A DNA stretch of 64,000 nucleotides from Cellulomonas sp. RIT-PI-Y (GTDB lineage Bacteria > Actinomycetota > Actinomycetes > Actinomycetales > Cellulomonadaceae). Made by a program: the position numbers and the translations under genes. The stretch covers positions 52,124-116,123 of the forward strand of contig NZ_JANZKP010000003.1 of assembly GCF_025642745.1 (NCBI RefSeq). The letters run 5' to 3'. Shown here one piece after another: positions 25,000-35,717 of the stretch. Under the pieces are notes generated by a model that ran no database searches, had not been told where the DNA came from, and saw only the letters and a list, made by a program, of their open reading frames with translations. How positions within the stretch are numbered: the stretch's first letter is position 1; each line of letters opens with the position of its first letter.

Positions 25000-26121
25000 T
25001 CAGGCGCGGTAGCTGTTCCGCAGCCGCACCGCTCCGCCCTGCACGCCCTTGGTGCCGGCCACCAGGTCCGGGCCCTCGACGTCCCCTGCGTCCAGTGCGC
25101 GCACCTCGCCGAGCGGCCATGCCGCCAGCCCCAGGCCCTCGGCCTGACGGCGCAGCGCGTCCGCGCGCTCCGGCTCGACGACGGCGACCATGCCCACGCC
25201 CAGGTTCAGCGTGCGCTCCAGGTCGTGCCACGGCACCTGCCCGAGCTGCTGCATCACCGCGAACACCGGCGGCAGCCGCCAGGAGTCCCGGTCGATGTCG
25301 GCGACCAGGCCCGAGGGCAGCACCCGGGCCACGTTCGCGGCCAGTCCGCCGCCGGTCACGTGGCTGAACGCGTGCACGCCGCCGGACGCGGCCAGGGCCA
25401 GGCAGTCCGCGGCGTAGACCCGGGTCGGCTCCAGCAGCTCGGCACCCAGGGTCCGCCCGAACTCCGGCACGTCCCGGTCCAGCGACCACCCGGCGACCTC
25501 GACCACCCGGCGGACCAGGGAGTACCCGTTCGAGTGCAGCCCGGAGGATCCGAGGGCCAGCAGGACGTCGCCTGCACGCACCCGTTCCGGCCCGAGCAGG
25601 TCGTCCGCCTCCACGACCCCGGTGGCGGCGCCCGCGACGTCGTACTCGTCCGGGCCCAGCAGGCCCGGGTGCTCGGCGGTCTCCCCGCCGACCAGCGCGG
25701 TCCCGGCCACCTCGCAGGCGGCCGCGATCCCCTGGACCACGGCGGCGATCCGCTCCGGGATCACCTTGCCGCAGGCGATGTAGTCCGTCATGAACAACGG
25801 CTTCGCGCCGACCACGACGATGTCGTCCACCACCATGCCGACCAGGTCGAAGCCGATGGTGTGGTGCGCGTCCATCGCCTGCGCGATCGCGACCTTGGTG
25901 CCCACCCCGTCGGTCGAGCTGGCCAGCAGCGGACGGCGGTAGCCGGTCAGCGCGGAGGCGTCGAAGAGTCCGGCGAACCCGCCGACCCCACCGAGCACCT
26001 CCGGGCCGTGCGTGGCGCGGACGGCGTCCTTCATCAGCTCGACAGCCTTGTCACCCGCCTCGGTATCGACCCCGGCGGCGGCGTAGGTCACGGGGCTGCG
26101 GTCGGCGGGTGCGGTGCTCAC
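25000..26121 (-). CDS. purM: Phosphoribosylformylglycinamidine cyclo-ligase PurM
   Basis: A 373-residue AIR synthetase of de novo purine synthesis. It shows the family's TYAAAGVDTEAGDKAV start, STDGVGTKVAIA (about 69-80), GFDLVGMVVDDIVVVGAKPLF and GGETAEHPG segments. The GTG start overlaps the purF stop as GTGA, so purF-purM is one operon. Confidence 0.96.
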   Translation of the reverse strand: MSTAPADRSPVTYAAAGVDTEAGDKAVELMKDAVRATHGPEVLGGVGGFAGLFDASALTGYRRPLLASSTDGVGTKVAIAQAMDAHHTIGFDLVGMVVDDIVVVGAKPLFMTDYIACGKVIPERIAAVVQGIAAACEVAGTALVGGETAEHPGLLGPDEYDVAGAATGVVEADDLLGPERVRAGDVLLALGSSGLHSNGYSLVRRVVEVAGWSLDRDVPEFGRTLGAELLEPTRVYAADCLALAASGGVHAFSHVTGGGLAANVARVLPSGLVADIDRDSWRLPPVFAVMQQLGQVPWHDLERTLNLGVGMVAVVEPERADALRRQAEGLGLAAWPLGEVRALDAGDVEGPDLVAGTKGVQGGAVRLRNSYRA

Positions 26122-27662
26122 GGTTGCTCCAGGGCGGTCGACCCGCCGGTCGAGGGGACGATGGCGGCCAGGCCGTCCGGGCCGAGCGGCAGTTCGCTCT
26201 GCTCCAAGAGGTGCTTGCCCAGGCGATCCGCCGGGGGCAGTTCGATCGGGTACTGACCGGTGAAGCAGGCGGTGCACAGCTGGTTCGCGGGCTGCTCGGT
26301 GGCGGCGATCATCGCGTCCATCGAGATGTAGCCCAGCGAGTCCGCACCGAGCGAGGCGCCGATGTCGTCGACCGAGAGCCCGTTCGCGATCAGCTCCGCC
26401 CGCGAGGCGAAGTCGATGCCGTAGAAGCATGGCCACTTCACCGGCGGGGAGCTGATCCGCACGTGCACCTCGGCCGCGCCGGCCTCGCGCAGCATCCGGA
26501 TCAGCGCGCGCTGGGTGTTGCCGCGGACGATCGAGTCGTCGACCACCACCAGCCGCTTGCCGCGGATCACCTCGCGCAGCGGGTTCAGCTTGAGCCGGAT
26601 GCCGAGCTGACGCAGGGTCTGCGACGGCTGGATGAAGGTGCGCCCGACGTAGGCGTTCTTGGTCAGGCCCTGGCCGAACGGGATCCCGGACGCCTGGGCG
26701 TAGCCGACCGCGGCGGGGGTCCCGGACTCCGGCACCGGGATGACCAGATCGGCCTCCACCGGATGCTCCTGGGCGAGCCGACGTCCCATCTCGACCCGGG
26801 CGGCGTGCACCGAGCGGCCGGAGATCGTGGTGTCCGGGCGGGCCAGGTAGACGTACTCGAACACGCAGCCCGCACGCTGCTGGCGCTCGGTGAACCGCCG
26901 GGTGCGCAGCCCGTCCGCGTCGATCGCGATCAGCTCGCCGGGCTCGATCTCCCGGACGTAGGACGCGCCGACGATGTCCAGCGCCGGGGTCTCCGAGGCG
27001 ACCACCCAGCCACGCTCCAACCGGCCGAGCACCAGCGGGCGCACGCCCTGCGGGTCCCGGGCGGCGTACAGGGTGTGCTCGTCCATCCAGACCAGGCTGA
27101 ACGCGCCGCGCAGCCGGGGCAGCACCTCCAGGGCGGTGGCCTCGAGCGTGCGGTCCGGGTCGCCGGCGAACAGCGCGGTGACCAGCGCCGTGTCGGTGGT
27201 GTTGCCCCGGGCCAGCTCACCGCGACGCTGGCTGCCGTAGCGCTCGGCGACCAGATCCACCAGCTCGGCGGTGTTGGTCAGGTTGCCGTTGTGCGCGAGC
27301 GCGACCGTGCCGCCCGACGTGGGGCCGAGGGTGGGCTGGGCGTTCTCCCAGGTGGAGCCACCGGTGGTGGAGTAGCGCGCGTGCCCGACGGCGATGTGCC
27401 CGTGCAGCGCGTTCAGCGCGGTCTCGTCGAAGACCTGGGAGACCAGTCCCATGTCCTTGTAGACCAGCAGCTGCTCACCGTTCGAGGTGGCGATGCCCGC
27501 GGACTCCTGTCCGCGGTGCTGGAGGGCGTAGAGCCCGAAGTAGGCGAGTTTGGCGACCTCTTCACCGGGTGCCCAGACCCCGAAGACGCCGCAGGCGTCT
27601 TGAGGTCCCTTCTCACCCGGCATCAGGTCGTGGTTGAGGAGTCCGTCTCCGCGGGGGGCCAC
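26118..27662 (-). CDS. purF: Amidophosphoribosyltransferase PurF
   Basis: A 514-residue enzyme of the first committed purine step. The mature N terminus should be the cysteine of DACGVFGVWAPGEE (C24 of this start), leaving a 23-residue propeptide. The glutaminase domain has LYALQHRGQESAG; the PRTase domain has VVVDDSIVRGNT, the PRPP loop. I chose the GTG at 27660-27662 because the eight codons before it include a rare ATA and look non-coding; a GTG at 27684-27686 is the alternative. Coupled to purM. Confidence 0.95.
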   Translation of the reverse strand: MAPRGDGLLNHDLMPGEKGPQDACGVFGVWAPGEEVAKLAYFGLYALQHRGQESAGIATSNGEQLLVYKDMGLVSQVFDETALNALHGHIAVGHARYSTTGGSTWENAQPTLGPTSGGTVALAHNGNLTNTAELVDLVAERYGSQRRGELARGNTTDTALVTALFAGDPDRTLEATALEVLPRLRGAFSLVWMDEHTLYAARDPQGVRPLVLGRLERGWVVASETPALDIVGASYVREIEPGELIAIDADGLRTRRFTERQQRAGCVFEYVYLARPDTTISGRSVHAARVEMGRRLAQEHPVEADLVIPVPESGTPAAVGYAQASGIPFGQGLTKNAYVGRTFIQPSQTLRQLGIRLKLNPLREVIRGKRLVVVDDSIVRGNTQRALIRMLREAGAAEVHVRISSPPVKWPCFYGIDFASRAELIANGLSVDDIGASLGADSLGYISMDAMIAATEQPANQLCTACFTGQYPIELPPADRLGKHLLEQSELPLGPDGLAAIVPSTGGSTALEQP

Positions 27663-27710
27663 AGGTCCTATGGTGACACACCCCACTGTGCCGCCCCGAC
27701 GAGATGTCCG

Positions 27711-28097
27711 TTATCGGCGGCGGCTGCGGTGATCCGCCCACACCGCAGCGGCGGCGCCCAGCAGCGCACCCAGGCAGCCACCGGCCACGGCGCTGAGGAA
27801 CCGGATCGCGCCCTCGCCCTCGAACGCGCTGATGAACGCCTGTCCGGCGTCCGCGGCCAGGGTCGCCTCGTCCGCCCGGGCGAAGAGGACCGCCAGCAGG
27901 AATCCGATCACGAGGCCGAGCAGGGCACCCGCGGTGATGAACGCGCCGATCTTGGGCGCCCGGCGCACGGTGGCGTCCTCGGCCACCCGCTCCAGCTGCT
28001 CCTCGGTGGGCAGCTCGGGCGCCTCGGTAGACAGCTCGGGTGCCTCGGTGGGCAGCTCGGGCTCCTCGCTCTCGGGCACGTCCCGCTCGTCGACCAT
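27711..28097 (-). CDS. Membrane protein with ELPTEAP repeats
   Basis: A 128-residue protein. The acidic N terminus contains three near-identical repeats (ELPTEAP, ELSTEAP, ELPTEE) followed by two membrane helices (about 50-72 and 98-119) and a basic end. The layout suggests a small integral membrane protein with a disordered cytoplasmic tail. I do not recognise a family. It lies between purF and the divergent YigZ gene. Confidence 0.7.
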   Translation of the reverse strand: MVDERDVPESEEPELPTEAPELSTEAPELPTEEQLERVAEDATVRRAPKIGAFITAGALLGLVIGFLLAVLFARADEATLAADAGQAFISAFEGEGAIRFLSAVAGGCLGALLGAAAAVWADHRSRRR

Positions 28098-28130
28098 CCG
28101 GCGATCCTAAGGCGGTCCGTCCGCGCCCCC

Positions 28131-28143
28131 TACCCTGGCCGAT
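28131..28143 (+). promoter_or_regulatory. Leaderless promoter of yigZ-family gene
   Basis: TACCCT at 28131-28136 ends seven bases before the GTG start at 28144. Confidence 0.45.
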
Positions 28144-28788
28144 GTGATCTCCGCCTACCCGTCCTCGGTCACCGCGCCGGTGGAGCACGAGCTGGTGGAG
28201 AAGAAGTCCCGGTTCCTGACCCGGATCCAGCCGGTGCCGACCGTGGCCGACGCCGACGCGGTGGTGGCCGCCCGGCGCAAGGAGTTCTGGGACGCCCGGC
28301 ACCACTGCGTGGCCCTGATCGTCGGGACCGAGGCCGACCAGCAGCGCTCCACCGACGACGGCGAGCCCTCGGGCACCGCAGGCATCCCGATGCTGGAGGT
28401 GCTCCGCCGCCGGGACCTGACCGATCTGGTGGCGGTGGTGACCCGGTACTTCGGCGGGGTGAAACTGGGCGCGGGCGGACTGGTCCGGGCCTACTCCTCC
28501 GCGGTCTCCGAGGCGCTGGACCGGGCGGTGCTGGTCCGGCGGCTGCCCGCGGTGGTGGTCACTGTGCCGGTGCCGCACGCGGACGCCGGGCGGCTGCACG
28601 GGGTGCTGGCGCTGTGGTGCGAGGGGCACGACGCGGAGCTCCGGGACGTGGCCTACGGCGAACGGGCGGTGTTCACCCTGGTGGTGCCGCCGGGCGCGTT
28701 GGACGACCTGGACGCGGTACTGGCGGCCGCCTCGGCGGGGACCCTGTCGGCCGGACGCGGCGAGACGGTGGTGCTGGACCGGGTCTAG
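28144..28788 (+). CDS. YigZ/IMPACT-family protein
   Basis: A 214-residue member of the UPF0029/YigZ family. Hallmarks are EKKSRFLTRIQPV near residue 20, STDDGEPSGTAGIPML (69-84) and VVTRYFGGVKLGAGGLVRAY (about 100-119). The family has a ribosomal-protein-S5-like fold; relatives include mammalian IMPACT, and the bacterial role is unclear. The GTG start is supported by the leaderless -10 box. The end overlaps the convergent sterol-carrier family gene by four bases. Confidence 0.92.
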   Translation: MISAYPSSVTAPVEHELVEKKSRFLTRIQPVPTVADADAVVAARRKEFWDARHHCVALIVGTEADQQRSTDDGEPSGTAGIPMLEVLRRRDLTDLVAVVTRYFGGVKLGAGGLVRAYSSAVSEALDRAVLVRRLPAVVVTVPVPHADAGRLHGVLALWCEGHDAELRDVAYGERAVFTLVVPPGALDDLDAVLAAASAGTLSAGRGETVVLDRV

Positions 28789-29159
28789 CCCCGGCGCCGG
28801 GTCGCCTGCAACGGCAGCAGGGCTGAGAGGTCCGCGCGCTCCCCGGACGCGGACACCCGTCCGTCCGCGACCGCGTCTGCCCAGTCCAGCGTGCCGGTGG
28901 CCAGCCGCAGCCAGGTCTCCGGATCGGTCTCCACCACGTTCGGCGGCGTGCCGCGGGTGTGCCGCGGCCCCTCGACCGCCTGCACCGCGCCGTCCGGGGG
29001 CACCCTCACCTCCACGGTGTGCCCGGGGGCGACGTCCGCCAGCTCCTCCAGGGTGAACCGGACCGCGGTGCGCCGGTTCCCGGTGTCCTCGGGGTGGTCG
29101 CGCCAGGTGGTGACGGCGGCGCGGCCCACGGCGGGGTCGGTGCGGCGGCGGGGAGGCAT
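28785..29159 (-). CDS. Sterol carrier family protein
   Basis: A 124-residue SCP2-like domain protein. VEVRVPPDGAVQAVEGPRH (about 49-67), TRGTPPNVVETDPETWLRLATG and the C-terminal SGERADLSALLPL match the actinobacterial sterol carrier family. Such proteins are thought to bind lipids or hydrophobic ligands; the true role is not known. It starts four bases after the GH6 stop, so the two may share a transcript. Confidence 0.85.
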   Translation of the reverse strand: MPPRRRTDPAVGRAAVTTWRDHPEDTGNRRTAVRFTLEELADVAPGHTVEVRVPPDGAVQAVEGPRHTRGTPPNVVETDPETWLRLATGTLDWADAVADGRVSASGERADLSALLPLQATRRRG

Positions 29160-29163
29160 GCGG

Positions 29164-30519
29164 TCATTGTCCCTCGGTGCCGGCCACCAGCTCCCGGGCG
29201 ATCTCCGGCCACCACTGCCCGGCCTCCGGCCCGCCGCCGCAGGTGCCGTCCGACTCACCGGGGTTCTTGATCCAGAGCAGGGCGTCCAGGGCGGTGTCGT
29301 CGTCGACCGGCCGCGGGTCGTCGCCCAGCGCCCGGCCGCGCAGGTTGCACCACTCGCCGTCGGGGTTGCCGTTGCCGTTCCGGGAGGTGTCGATCACGTA
29401 GCCGAGGTCGCCGGTCAGCTGCGAGACGACCTCCCCGTAGCGGACCGACTCCGCGGTGGTGTGGTAGTTCGACACGTTCAACGCGAAGCCGGTCAGGTGG
29501 GCGGTGCCGACCTGGTTGATCCGGTCCGCGGCGTCCTCGGCCGGCAGCCACCCGGAGTGCCCGGCGTCCAGGTAGACCCGGGCGCCCGCCGCGTCGAGCA
29601 GGGCGGCGGCGTCCCGGAGCATCCCGACCCGGTCGCCCTGTCCGTCGCAGGAGCCGAGGTCGGCCAGGGCGTCGGGTTCCAGCACCACCCACGGCTCGCC
29701 GACCACGGCGTCGGCGACCCCGGACACCCAGTCCCGGTAGGCGTCGGTCGGCGTGCCGCCCGCCGAGTACGCACCGCAGTCCCGGCCGGGGATCGCGTAG
29801 AGCACCAGCAGGCCGGTCTGCCCGGCGGACCGGGCGGCGGCGGTGTAGTCCGCGACCTGCCGGGCCGCGGCCCCGGGGTCGGCGTCGGTGACCCAGAAGC
29901 CCTGCGGGGTGCTGGCGATCCGCTGGAAGACGGCCCGGTCGTCGCCGGTGGCCGTCGCGGCGGCGCGGGCGGCCTGGCTGTCCGGGTCGACGTAGAAGCC
30001 GGACGTGCTCACCGGGGCGGTGGCCGGCACCGTGTCCCCGCACTCCAGACCGTTCAGGCTCGCGCCGACCAGCGTCGGCTCCGACGTCGTGTCCCGCTCA
30101 CCGTTGAAGCCCACCGTCGCGGACTGCCCGGCGGCCAGGTCCGGTGCCCAGTCCGGCGCGGTGACCTGGACCGGCAGTCCGTCGGCACCTCCGGAGACCA
30201 GGGTGCTACCCCAGGCCTCGGTCACCGTCGCGCCGTCGGACAGCGTCCAGCTGAGCCGCCAGTCCGGCGCGGCGGAGGCGGCGGTCACGACCAGCTCGGC
30301 GCCGAAGCCACCGGGCCAGGAGGCGGTGATCCGCAGCTCCGCCGCGCAGGACGCGTCGGTCGCCGGATCCGCCGTGGCCGGTGCGGTGCCGGACGTGGCG
30401 CTCGCGGTCGCCGCCGGCCGGTCGCCGGGGCCACGGCCGAGCAGGGCGATCACCACGAGCACCACCACGATCGCGGCGGTGAGGATCCCGCCCAGCAGCA
30501 CCGTCGCACGCTGGGTCAT
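29164..30519 (-). CDS. GH6 cellulase with N-terminal CBM2
   Basis: A 451-residue extracellular or membrane-anchored glucanase. Residues 8-28 are a membrane helix/signal with no clear cleavage site. A CBM2-like domain spans about 58-160, bounded by C58 and C160. The GH6 domain shows YAIPGRDCGAYSAGG with D247 and VVLEPDALA with D283, the two family aspartates, and DTSRNGNG further on. It should cleave beta-1,4-glucan by inversion, as an endoglucanase by its open-loop appearance (inference). GGAGGGGG precedes the ATG, and a TAGCCT -10 box lies at 30561-30566 on the minus strand. Confidence 0.92.
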   Translation of the reverse strand: MTQRATVLLGGILTAAIVVVLVVIALLGRGPGDRPAATASATSGTAPATADPATDASCAAELRITASWPGGFGAELVVTAASAAPDWRLSWTLSDGATVTEAWGSTLVSGGADGLPVQVTAPDWAPDLAAGQSATVGFNGERDTTSEPTLVGASLNGLECGDTVPATAPVSTSGFYVDPDSQAARAAATATGDDRAVFQRIASTPQGFWVTDADPGAAARQVADYTAAARSAGQTGLLVLYAIPGRDCGAYSAGGTPTDAYRDWVSGVADAVVGEPWVVLEPDALADLGSCDGQGDRVGMLRDAAALLDAAGARVYLDAGHSGWLPAEDAADRINQVGTAHLTGFALNVSNYHTTAESVRYGEVVSQLTGDLGYVIDTSRNGNGNPDGEWCNLRGRALGDDPRPVDDDTALDALLWIKNPGESDGTCGGGPEAGQWWPEIARELVAGTEGQ

Positions 30520-30580
30520 GCCTGCCCCCTCCGGACGGACGAGTCGCCTCCCGAGTGCACAGGCTAGGGCCGGGCGGGTC

Positions 30581-31987
<1,407 letters not shown>

Positions 31988-32009
31988 TCAGCCGTCGGGA
32001 CGGTCGGCC

Positions 32010-34376
32010 TCAGTCGAAGTAGCGCGGCAGCGTCCCCTCGAAGACCTCGCGCGCCTCGGCGAGCGGCAGGGTGAACAGCCCCTGCACCTCCACCGCGGCG
32101 GCGTGCACGTGGTCGGAGGGCAGCTCGTCCACCGGAGCGCCGGCACCCGGGGTGCAGGCCTCGGCGGTCTCACCGATCTTGAGCACCGGCACGCCCTGCG
32201 CGGTGCACAGGTCCTCCAACCGGACTCCCTCGCCGCGCGGCACCGCGACCAGCGCACGCGCGGTGGACTCGGAGAACAGCAGCTCGAACGGGGTCAGACC
32301 GCTGCGCTCGGCCAACGGGCCCAGGTCGATCTGGACCCCGACGCCGTAGCGCAGGCTGGACTCGACCAGCGCCTGCGCCAGGCCACCCTCGGACAGGTCG
32401 TGCGCCGCGTCGGCCACCCCGTCGCGGGCGGCCCGGATCAGGACCTCGGCCAGCCGGCGCTCGGCCTCCAGGTCGACCTGCGGCGGCCGACCGCCCAGGT
32501 GCTGGTGCGCGACGTCCGCCCACGCCGACCCGTCCAGCTCCGAGCGGGTGACGCCCAGCAGGTAGACCGACTGGCCGGGCTCGGTCCAGCCGGAGCGCAC
32601 CGCCTTGGCCACGTCGTCCAGCACCCCGAGCACGCCCACCACCGGGGTCGGGTGGATGGCGGAGTCGATCTTCCCGGGCTCGCCGGTGCCGTTGTAGAGC
32701 GAGACGTTGCCGCCGGTGACCGGGACCGACAGCACCTGGCACGCCTCGGCCAGGCCCTCGATCGCCTGCACCAGCTGCCACATGGACGCCGGGTCCTCCG
32801 GGCTGCCGAAGTTGAGGCAGTCGGTGACGGCCAGCGGGCGGGCGCCGGAGGCGGCGACGTTGCGGTACGCCTCCGCGAGCGCCAGCTGCGCACCGGTGTA
32901 CGGGTCGAGCTTCGCGTACCGCCCGTTGGCGTCGGTGGCCAGCGCCACGCCCAGGCCGGTGACCTCGTCCACCCGGATCACCCCGGCGTCGTCGGGCTGC
33001 GCGGCGGCGGTGTTGCCCTGCACGAAGCGGTCGTACTGGTCGGTGACCCAGGCCTTGGACGCCAGGTTCGGCGAGGCCAGCAGGTCCAGCACGGTCCGGC
33101 GCAGCTCGGCGCCGGTGGACGGGCGGGGCAGCGCGGCCACGGTGTCCGCGTTCAGCTCGGCCTGCCAGGTCGGCACCGAGTACGGGCGGTCGTAGACCGG
33201 GCCCTCGTGCGCGACGGTCTTCGGGTCGACATCCACGATCCGGCGCCCGTGGTGGTCGATGGTCAGGCGGCCGGTGCCGGTGACCTCACCGATCACCGCG
33301 GTCTCCACGTCCCACCGCTGCGTGATCGCCAGGAACGCCTCCAGCTGGTCCGGCCGGACCACCGCCATCATCCGCTCCTGCGACTCGGACATCAGGATCT
33401 CGCCCGCGGTCAGGGTCGGGTCGCGGAGCAGCACGTTCTCCAGGTCGACGTGCATGCCGCCGTCACCGTTGGACGCCAGCTCGCTGGTCGCGCAGGAGAT
33501 CCCCGCCGCCCCCAGGTCCTGGATGCCCTCCACCACGTGCGCGGCGTACAGCTCCAGGCAGCACTCGATCAGCACCTTCTCCATGAAGGGGTCGCCGACC
33601 TGCACGCTGGGCCGCTTGGACGGCTTGGTGTCGTCGAAGGTCTCGGAGGCCAGGATCGACGCGCCGCCGATGCCGTCGCCACCCGTCCGCGCACCGAAGA
33701 GCACCACCTTGTTGCCCACACCCGAGGCGTTGGCCAGGTGGATGTCCTCGTGCCGCAGCACCCCGAGGCAGAGCGCGTTCACCAGCGGGTTGCCCTGGTA
33801 GGAGGCGTCGAACACCAGCTCGCCGCCGATGTTCGGCAGCCCCAGGCTGTTGCCGTAGCCGCCGACGCCGGAGACCACGCCGTGCACGACGCGGGCGGTG
33901 TCCGGGTGGTCCACCGCGCCGAAGCGCAGCTGGTCCATCACCGCCACCGGCCGGGCCCCCATCGAGATGATGTCCCGCACGATGCCGCCGACGCCGGTCG
34001 CCGCACCCTGGTAGGGCTCGACGTACGACGGGTGGTTGTGCGACTCGACCTTGAAGGTGACCGCCCAGCCGTCGCCGATGTCCACCACGCCGGCGTTCTC
34101 CCCGATGCCCACCAGCAGGTGCTCGCGCATCGCGTCGGTCGTCTTCCGGCCGAAGGTGCTCAGGTGCTTCTTGCTCGACTTGTACGAGCAGTGCTCCGAC
34201 CACATCACGGAGTACATCGCCAGCTCGGCCGCCGTCGGCCGCCGTCCCAGGATGTCCCGGATCCGCTGGTACTCCTCCGGCTTGAGACCCAGCTCCGCGA
34301 AGGGCTGCTCCTGATCGGGAGTGGCGGCCGCGTCGTCGACCGTGTCCGTGGCGTCAGTGGGGGTGGACGTGCTCAT
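32010..34376 (-). CDS. purL: FGAM synthase subunit PurL
   Basis: A 788-residue small-type PurL, the ATP-dependent synthetase subunit of phosphoribosylformylglycinamidine synthase. It has [18 protein letters not shown] (about 52-69), [23 protein letters not shown] and [11 protein letters not shown] motifs. The partner subunits PurQ and PurS are not in the window. The start ATG is at 34374-34376. Confidence 0.96.
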   Translation of the reverse strand: MSTSTPTDATDTVDDAAATPDQEQPFAELGLKPEEYQRIRDILGRRPTAAELAMYSVMWSEHCSYKSSKKHLSTFGRKTTDAMREHLLVGIGENAGVVDIGDGWAVTFKVESHNHPSYVEPYQGAATGVGGIVRDIISMGARPVAVMDQLRFGAVDHPDTARVVHGVVSGVGGYGNSLGLPNIGGELVFDASYQGNPLVNALCLGVLRHEDIHLANASGVGNKVVLFGARTGGDGIGGASILASETFDDTKPSKRPSVQVGDPFMEKVLIECCLELYAAHVVEGIQDLGAAGISCATSELASNGDGGMHVDLENVLLRDPTLTAGEILMSESQERMMAVVRPDQLEAFLAITQRWDVETAVIGEVTGTGRLTIDHHGRRIVDVDPKTVAHEGPVYDRPYSVPTWQAELNADTVAALPRPSTGAELRRTVLDLLASPNLASKAWVTDQYDRFVQGNTAAAQPDDAGVIRVDEVTGLGVALATDANGRYAKLDPYTGAQLALAEAYRNVAASGARPLAVTDCLNFGSPEDPASMWQLVQAIEGLAEACQVLSVPVTGGNVSLYNGTGEPGKIDSAIHPTPVVGVLGVLDDVAKAVRSGWTEPGQSVYLLGVTRSELDGSAWADVAHQHLGGRPPQVDLEAERRLAEVLIRAARDGVADAAHDLSEGGLAQALVESSLRYGVGVQIDLGPLAERSGLTPFELLFSESTARALVAVPRGEGVRLEDLCTAQGVPVLKIGETAEACTPGAGAPVDELPSDHVHAAAVEVQGLFTLPLAEAREVFEGTLPRYFD

Positions 34377-34465
34377 CGGATCCCTTGCGACTGGGTGGAT
34401 GGGGGGAACAGCGTCGGGGCACAGGCTACCCGGGCGGGTTCACCGCTCGGACACCCGGTCCGGCC

Positions 34466-34471
34466 TAGAGT
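34466..34471 (+). promoter_or_regulatory. -10 box of the DUF2599 lipoprotein gene
   Basis: TAGAGT lies ten bases before the ATG, giving a leaderless or nearly leaderless transcript. Confidence 0.45.
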
Positions 34472-34481
34472 CGGCGGCACC

Positions 34482-35216
34482 ATGCGCCGTCTGCCGATCG
34501 CCCTGCTCGCCGGTCTCCTGCTGCTCGCGGGCTGCACCCCCGGGACCGGCGACCCGGTCCCGACCGCCGTGGCCACCGCGGACACCACCGCGGACGTACC
34601 GGCCGCCACCACCGACGCCGCCGGGGTCCGTGCCACCGGGACCCCGCTCACGGTCGGCGACCTCACACTCGTCCTCTCCCCGGCGCCGGTCGATCCCACG
34701 GTGGACGAGGAGGGCGCCACCACCGTCGAGGTCGGGGGGACGGTGTCGGCCGCTCCGCCGGAGGGCGACTCCGCCGAGCCGCTGGGCGACGGCGGTGTGC
34801 TGCTCCGGGACGTCGCGGGCGTCGCGGTGGCCGGGATCGACGCCGACGGGGCGACCTCGACCGTCGCGGCGGACGGGCTGATCGTCTTCACCCCGACCAC
34901 CGAGCTGTCCACCGTGACGCTGACCGTCGCGACCGTGGCGGTGCGCTCGGCGACCTGGGCCGACATCGACGACGAGGGCGGCCGCTCGCTCGCGGTGGTG
35001 CCGAGCACCTGGGCCCGTGGCGGCGGGCTCGCGGTCGACGCGCTGCTCTGGGCCCAGCTGATCGCCGCGCAACCGGAGGCGGACAGCCAGACGATGCACG
35101 ACCAGCTGACCTGCCACCAGATCGGTGCGCCGGACAAGGAGAGCTGGAACCTGGAGCCGTGGCGGCCGGAGGTCGGACTGGTGCAGACCCTGCTGGCGCG
35201 GTGCAATCCGGAGTGA
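34482..35216 (+). CDS. DUF2599 lipoprotein
   Basis: A 244-residue secreted lipoprotein. The signal peptide ends in LLLLAGC, so C18 is the lipidated cysteine. A Thr/Ala-rich linker follows. The C-terminal 90 residues form a DUF2599 domain with WADIDDEGGRSLAVVPSTW, HDQLTCHQIGAPDKESWNLE and a terminal CNPE. The family's role is unknown; it is mostly secreted in actinobacteria. Confidence 0.88.
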   Translation: MRRLPIALLAGLLLLAGCTPGTGDPVPTAVATADTTADVPAATTDAAGVRATGTPLTVGDLTLVLSPAPVDPTVDEEGATTVEVGGTVSAAPPEGDSAEPLGDGGVLLRDVAGVAVAGIDADGATSTVAADGLIVFTPTTELSTVTLTVATVAVRSATWADIDDEGGRSLAVVPSTWARGGGLAVDALLWAQLIAAQPEADSQTMHDQLTCHQIGAPDKESWNLEPWRPEVGLVQTLLARCNPE

Positions 35217-35250
35217 TCCGGCTCTCATCGGGGAACACCCGGCCCGCTGC

Positions 35251-35256
35251 TAGTGT
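35251..35256 (+). promoter_or_regulatory. -10 box of the orphan cysteine leader
   Basis: TAGTGT ends ten bases before the leader ATG at 35267, so the transcript is leaderless or has a leader of a few bases. Confidence 0.5.
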
Positions 35257-35266
35257 CTGCACCACC

Positions 35267-35341
35267 ATGCGCCACCTCACCGACACCCCCTGCACCCGCT
35301 GCTGTCGACCGACGTCGACCGCCGCGTGCTGTTGTCGCTGA
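35267..35341 (+). CDS. Orphan cysteine-rich leader peptide (CCCR)
   Basis: A 24-codon ORF with six cysteine codons: one after ...TP, a Cys-Cys pair after TR, and Cys-Cys-Cys-Arg right before the stop. This is the form of the polycysteine leaders that act as cysteine-responsive attenuators in mycobacteria. The expected sulfur operon is missing: within about 40 bases the sequence becomes the antisense of a truncated sugar permease gene. A second leader of the same kind at 48319 still has its operon. Coding status is inferred from the promoter and the C-terminal pattern. Confidence 0.65.
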   Translation: MRHLTDTPCTRCCRPTSTAACCCR

Positions 35342-35717
35342 CCTGACGCACCCGGCGCCCGGAGCGCCCCCGGCCGTCGCTCTGGGTGGCCAGCGTGGTC
35401 GCCCACACCGAGGCCAGTCCGAGCACCGAGCCGACCGACAGGTCGATCCCCCCGGCGGTGATCACGAACGTCATCCCGATGCACAGCACCCCGACGATCG
35501 ACGCCGTGGAGACGATCACCGTCAGGTTGTCCAGGCTGGCGAACCGGGTGCCCGACGTGGCGTAGCCGATCACGCCGAGCACGGCCAGCGCGATGATCAG
35601 GCCGATGTTGCGCATCCCGGCCCCGCCGAGGGAGTAGCGCGACGGGGCCGCCGCCTGCTGCTCCACCCGGGCCTGCTCGTCGGACGCCGGCGGCGCCGCT
35701 GCGGTCTGGTGGCTCAC
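35277..35717 (-). pseudogene. Sugar ABC transporter permease, 3'-truncated (RbsC type)
   Basis: The first 110 or so codons are a normal RbsC-type permease start, with membrane helices NIGLIIALAVLGVIGYA and IVGVLCIGMTFVITAGGIDLSVGS, the family signature. After LASVWATTLATQ (about 35380) the homology stops and the frame reads through the antisense of the cysteine leader to a stop at 35277. About two thirds of a usual 320-residue permease is lost. The GTG start overlaps the ATPase stop. Transport through this permease is not expected. Confidence 0.8.
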
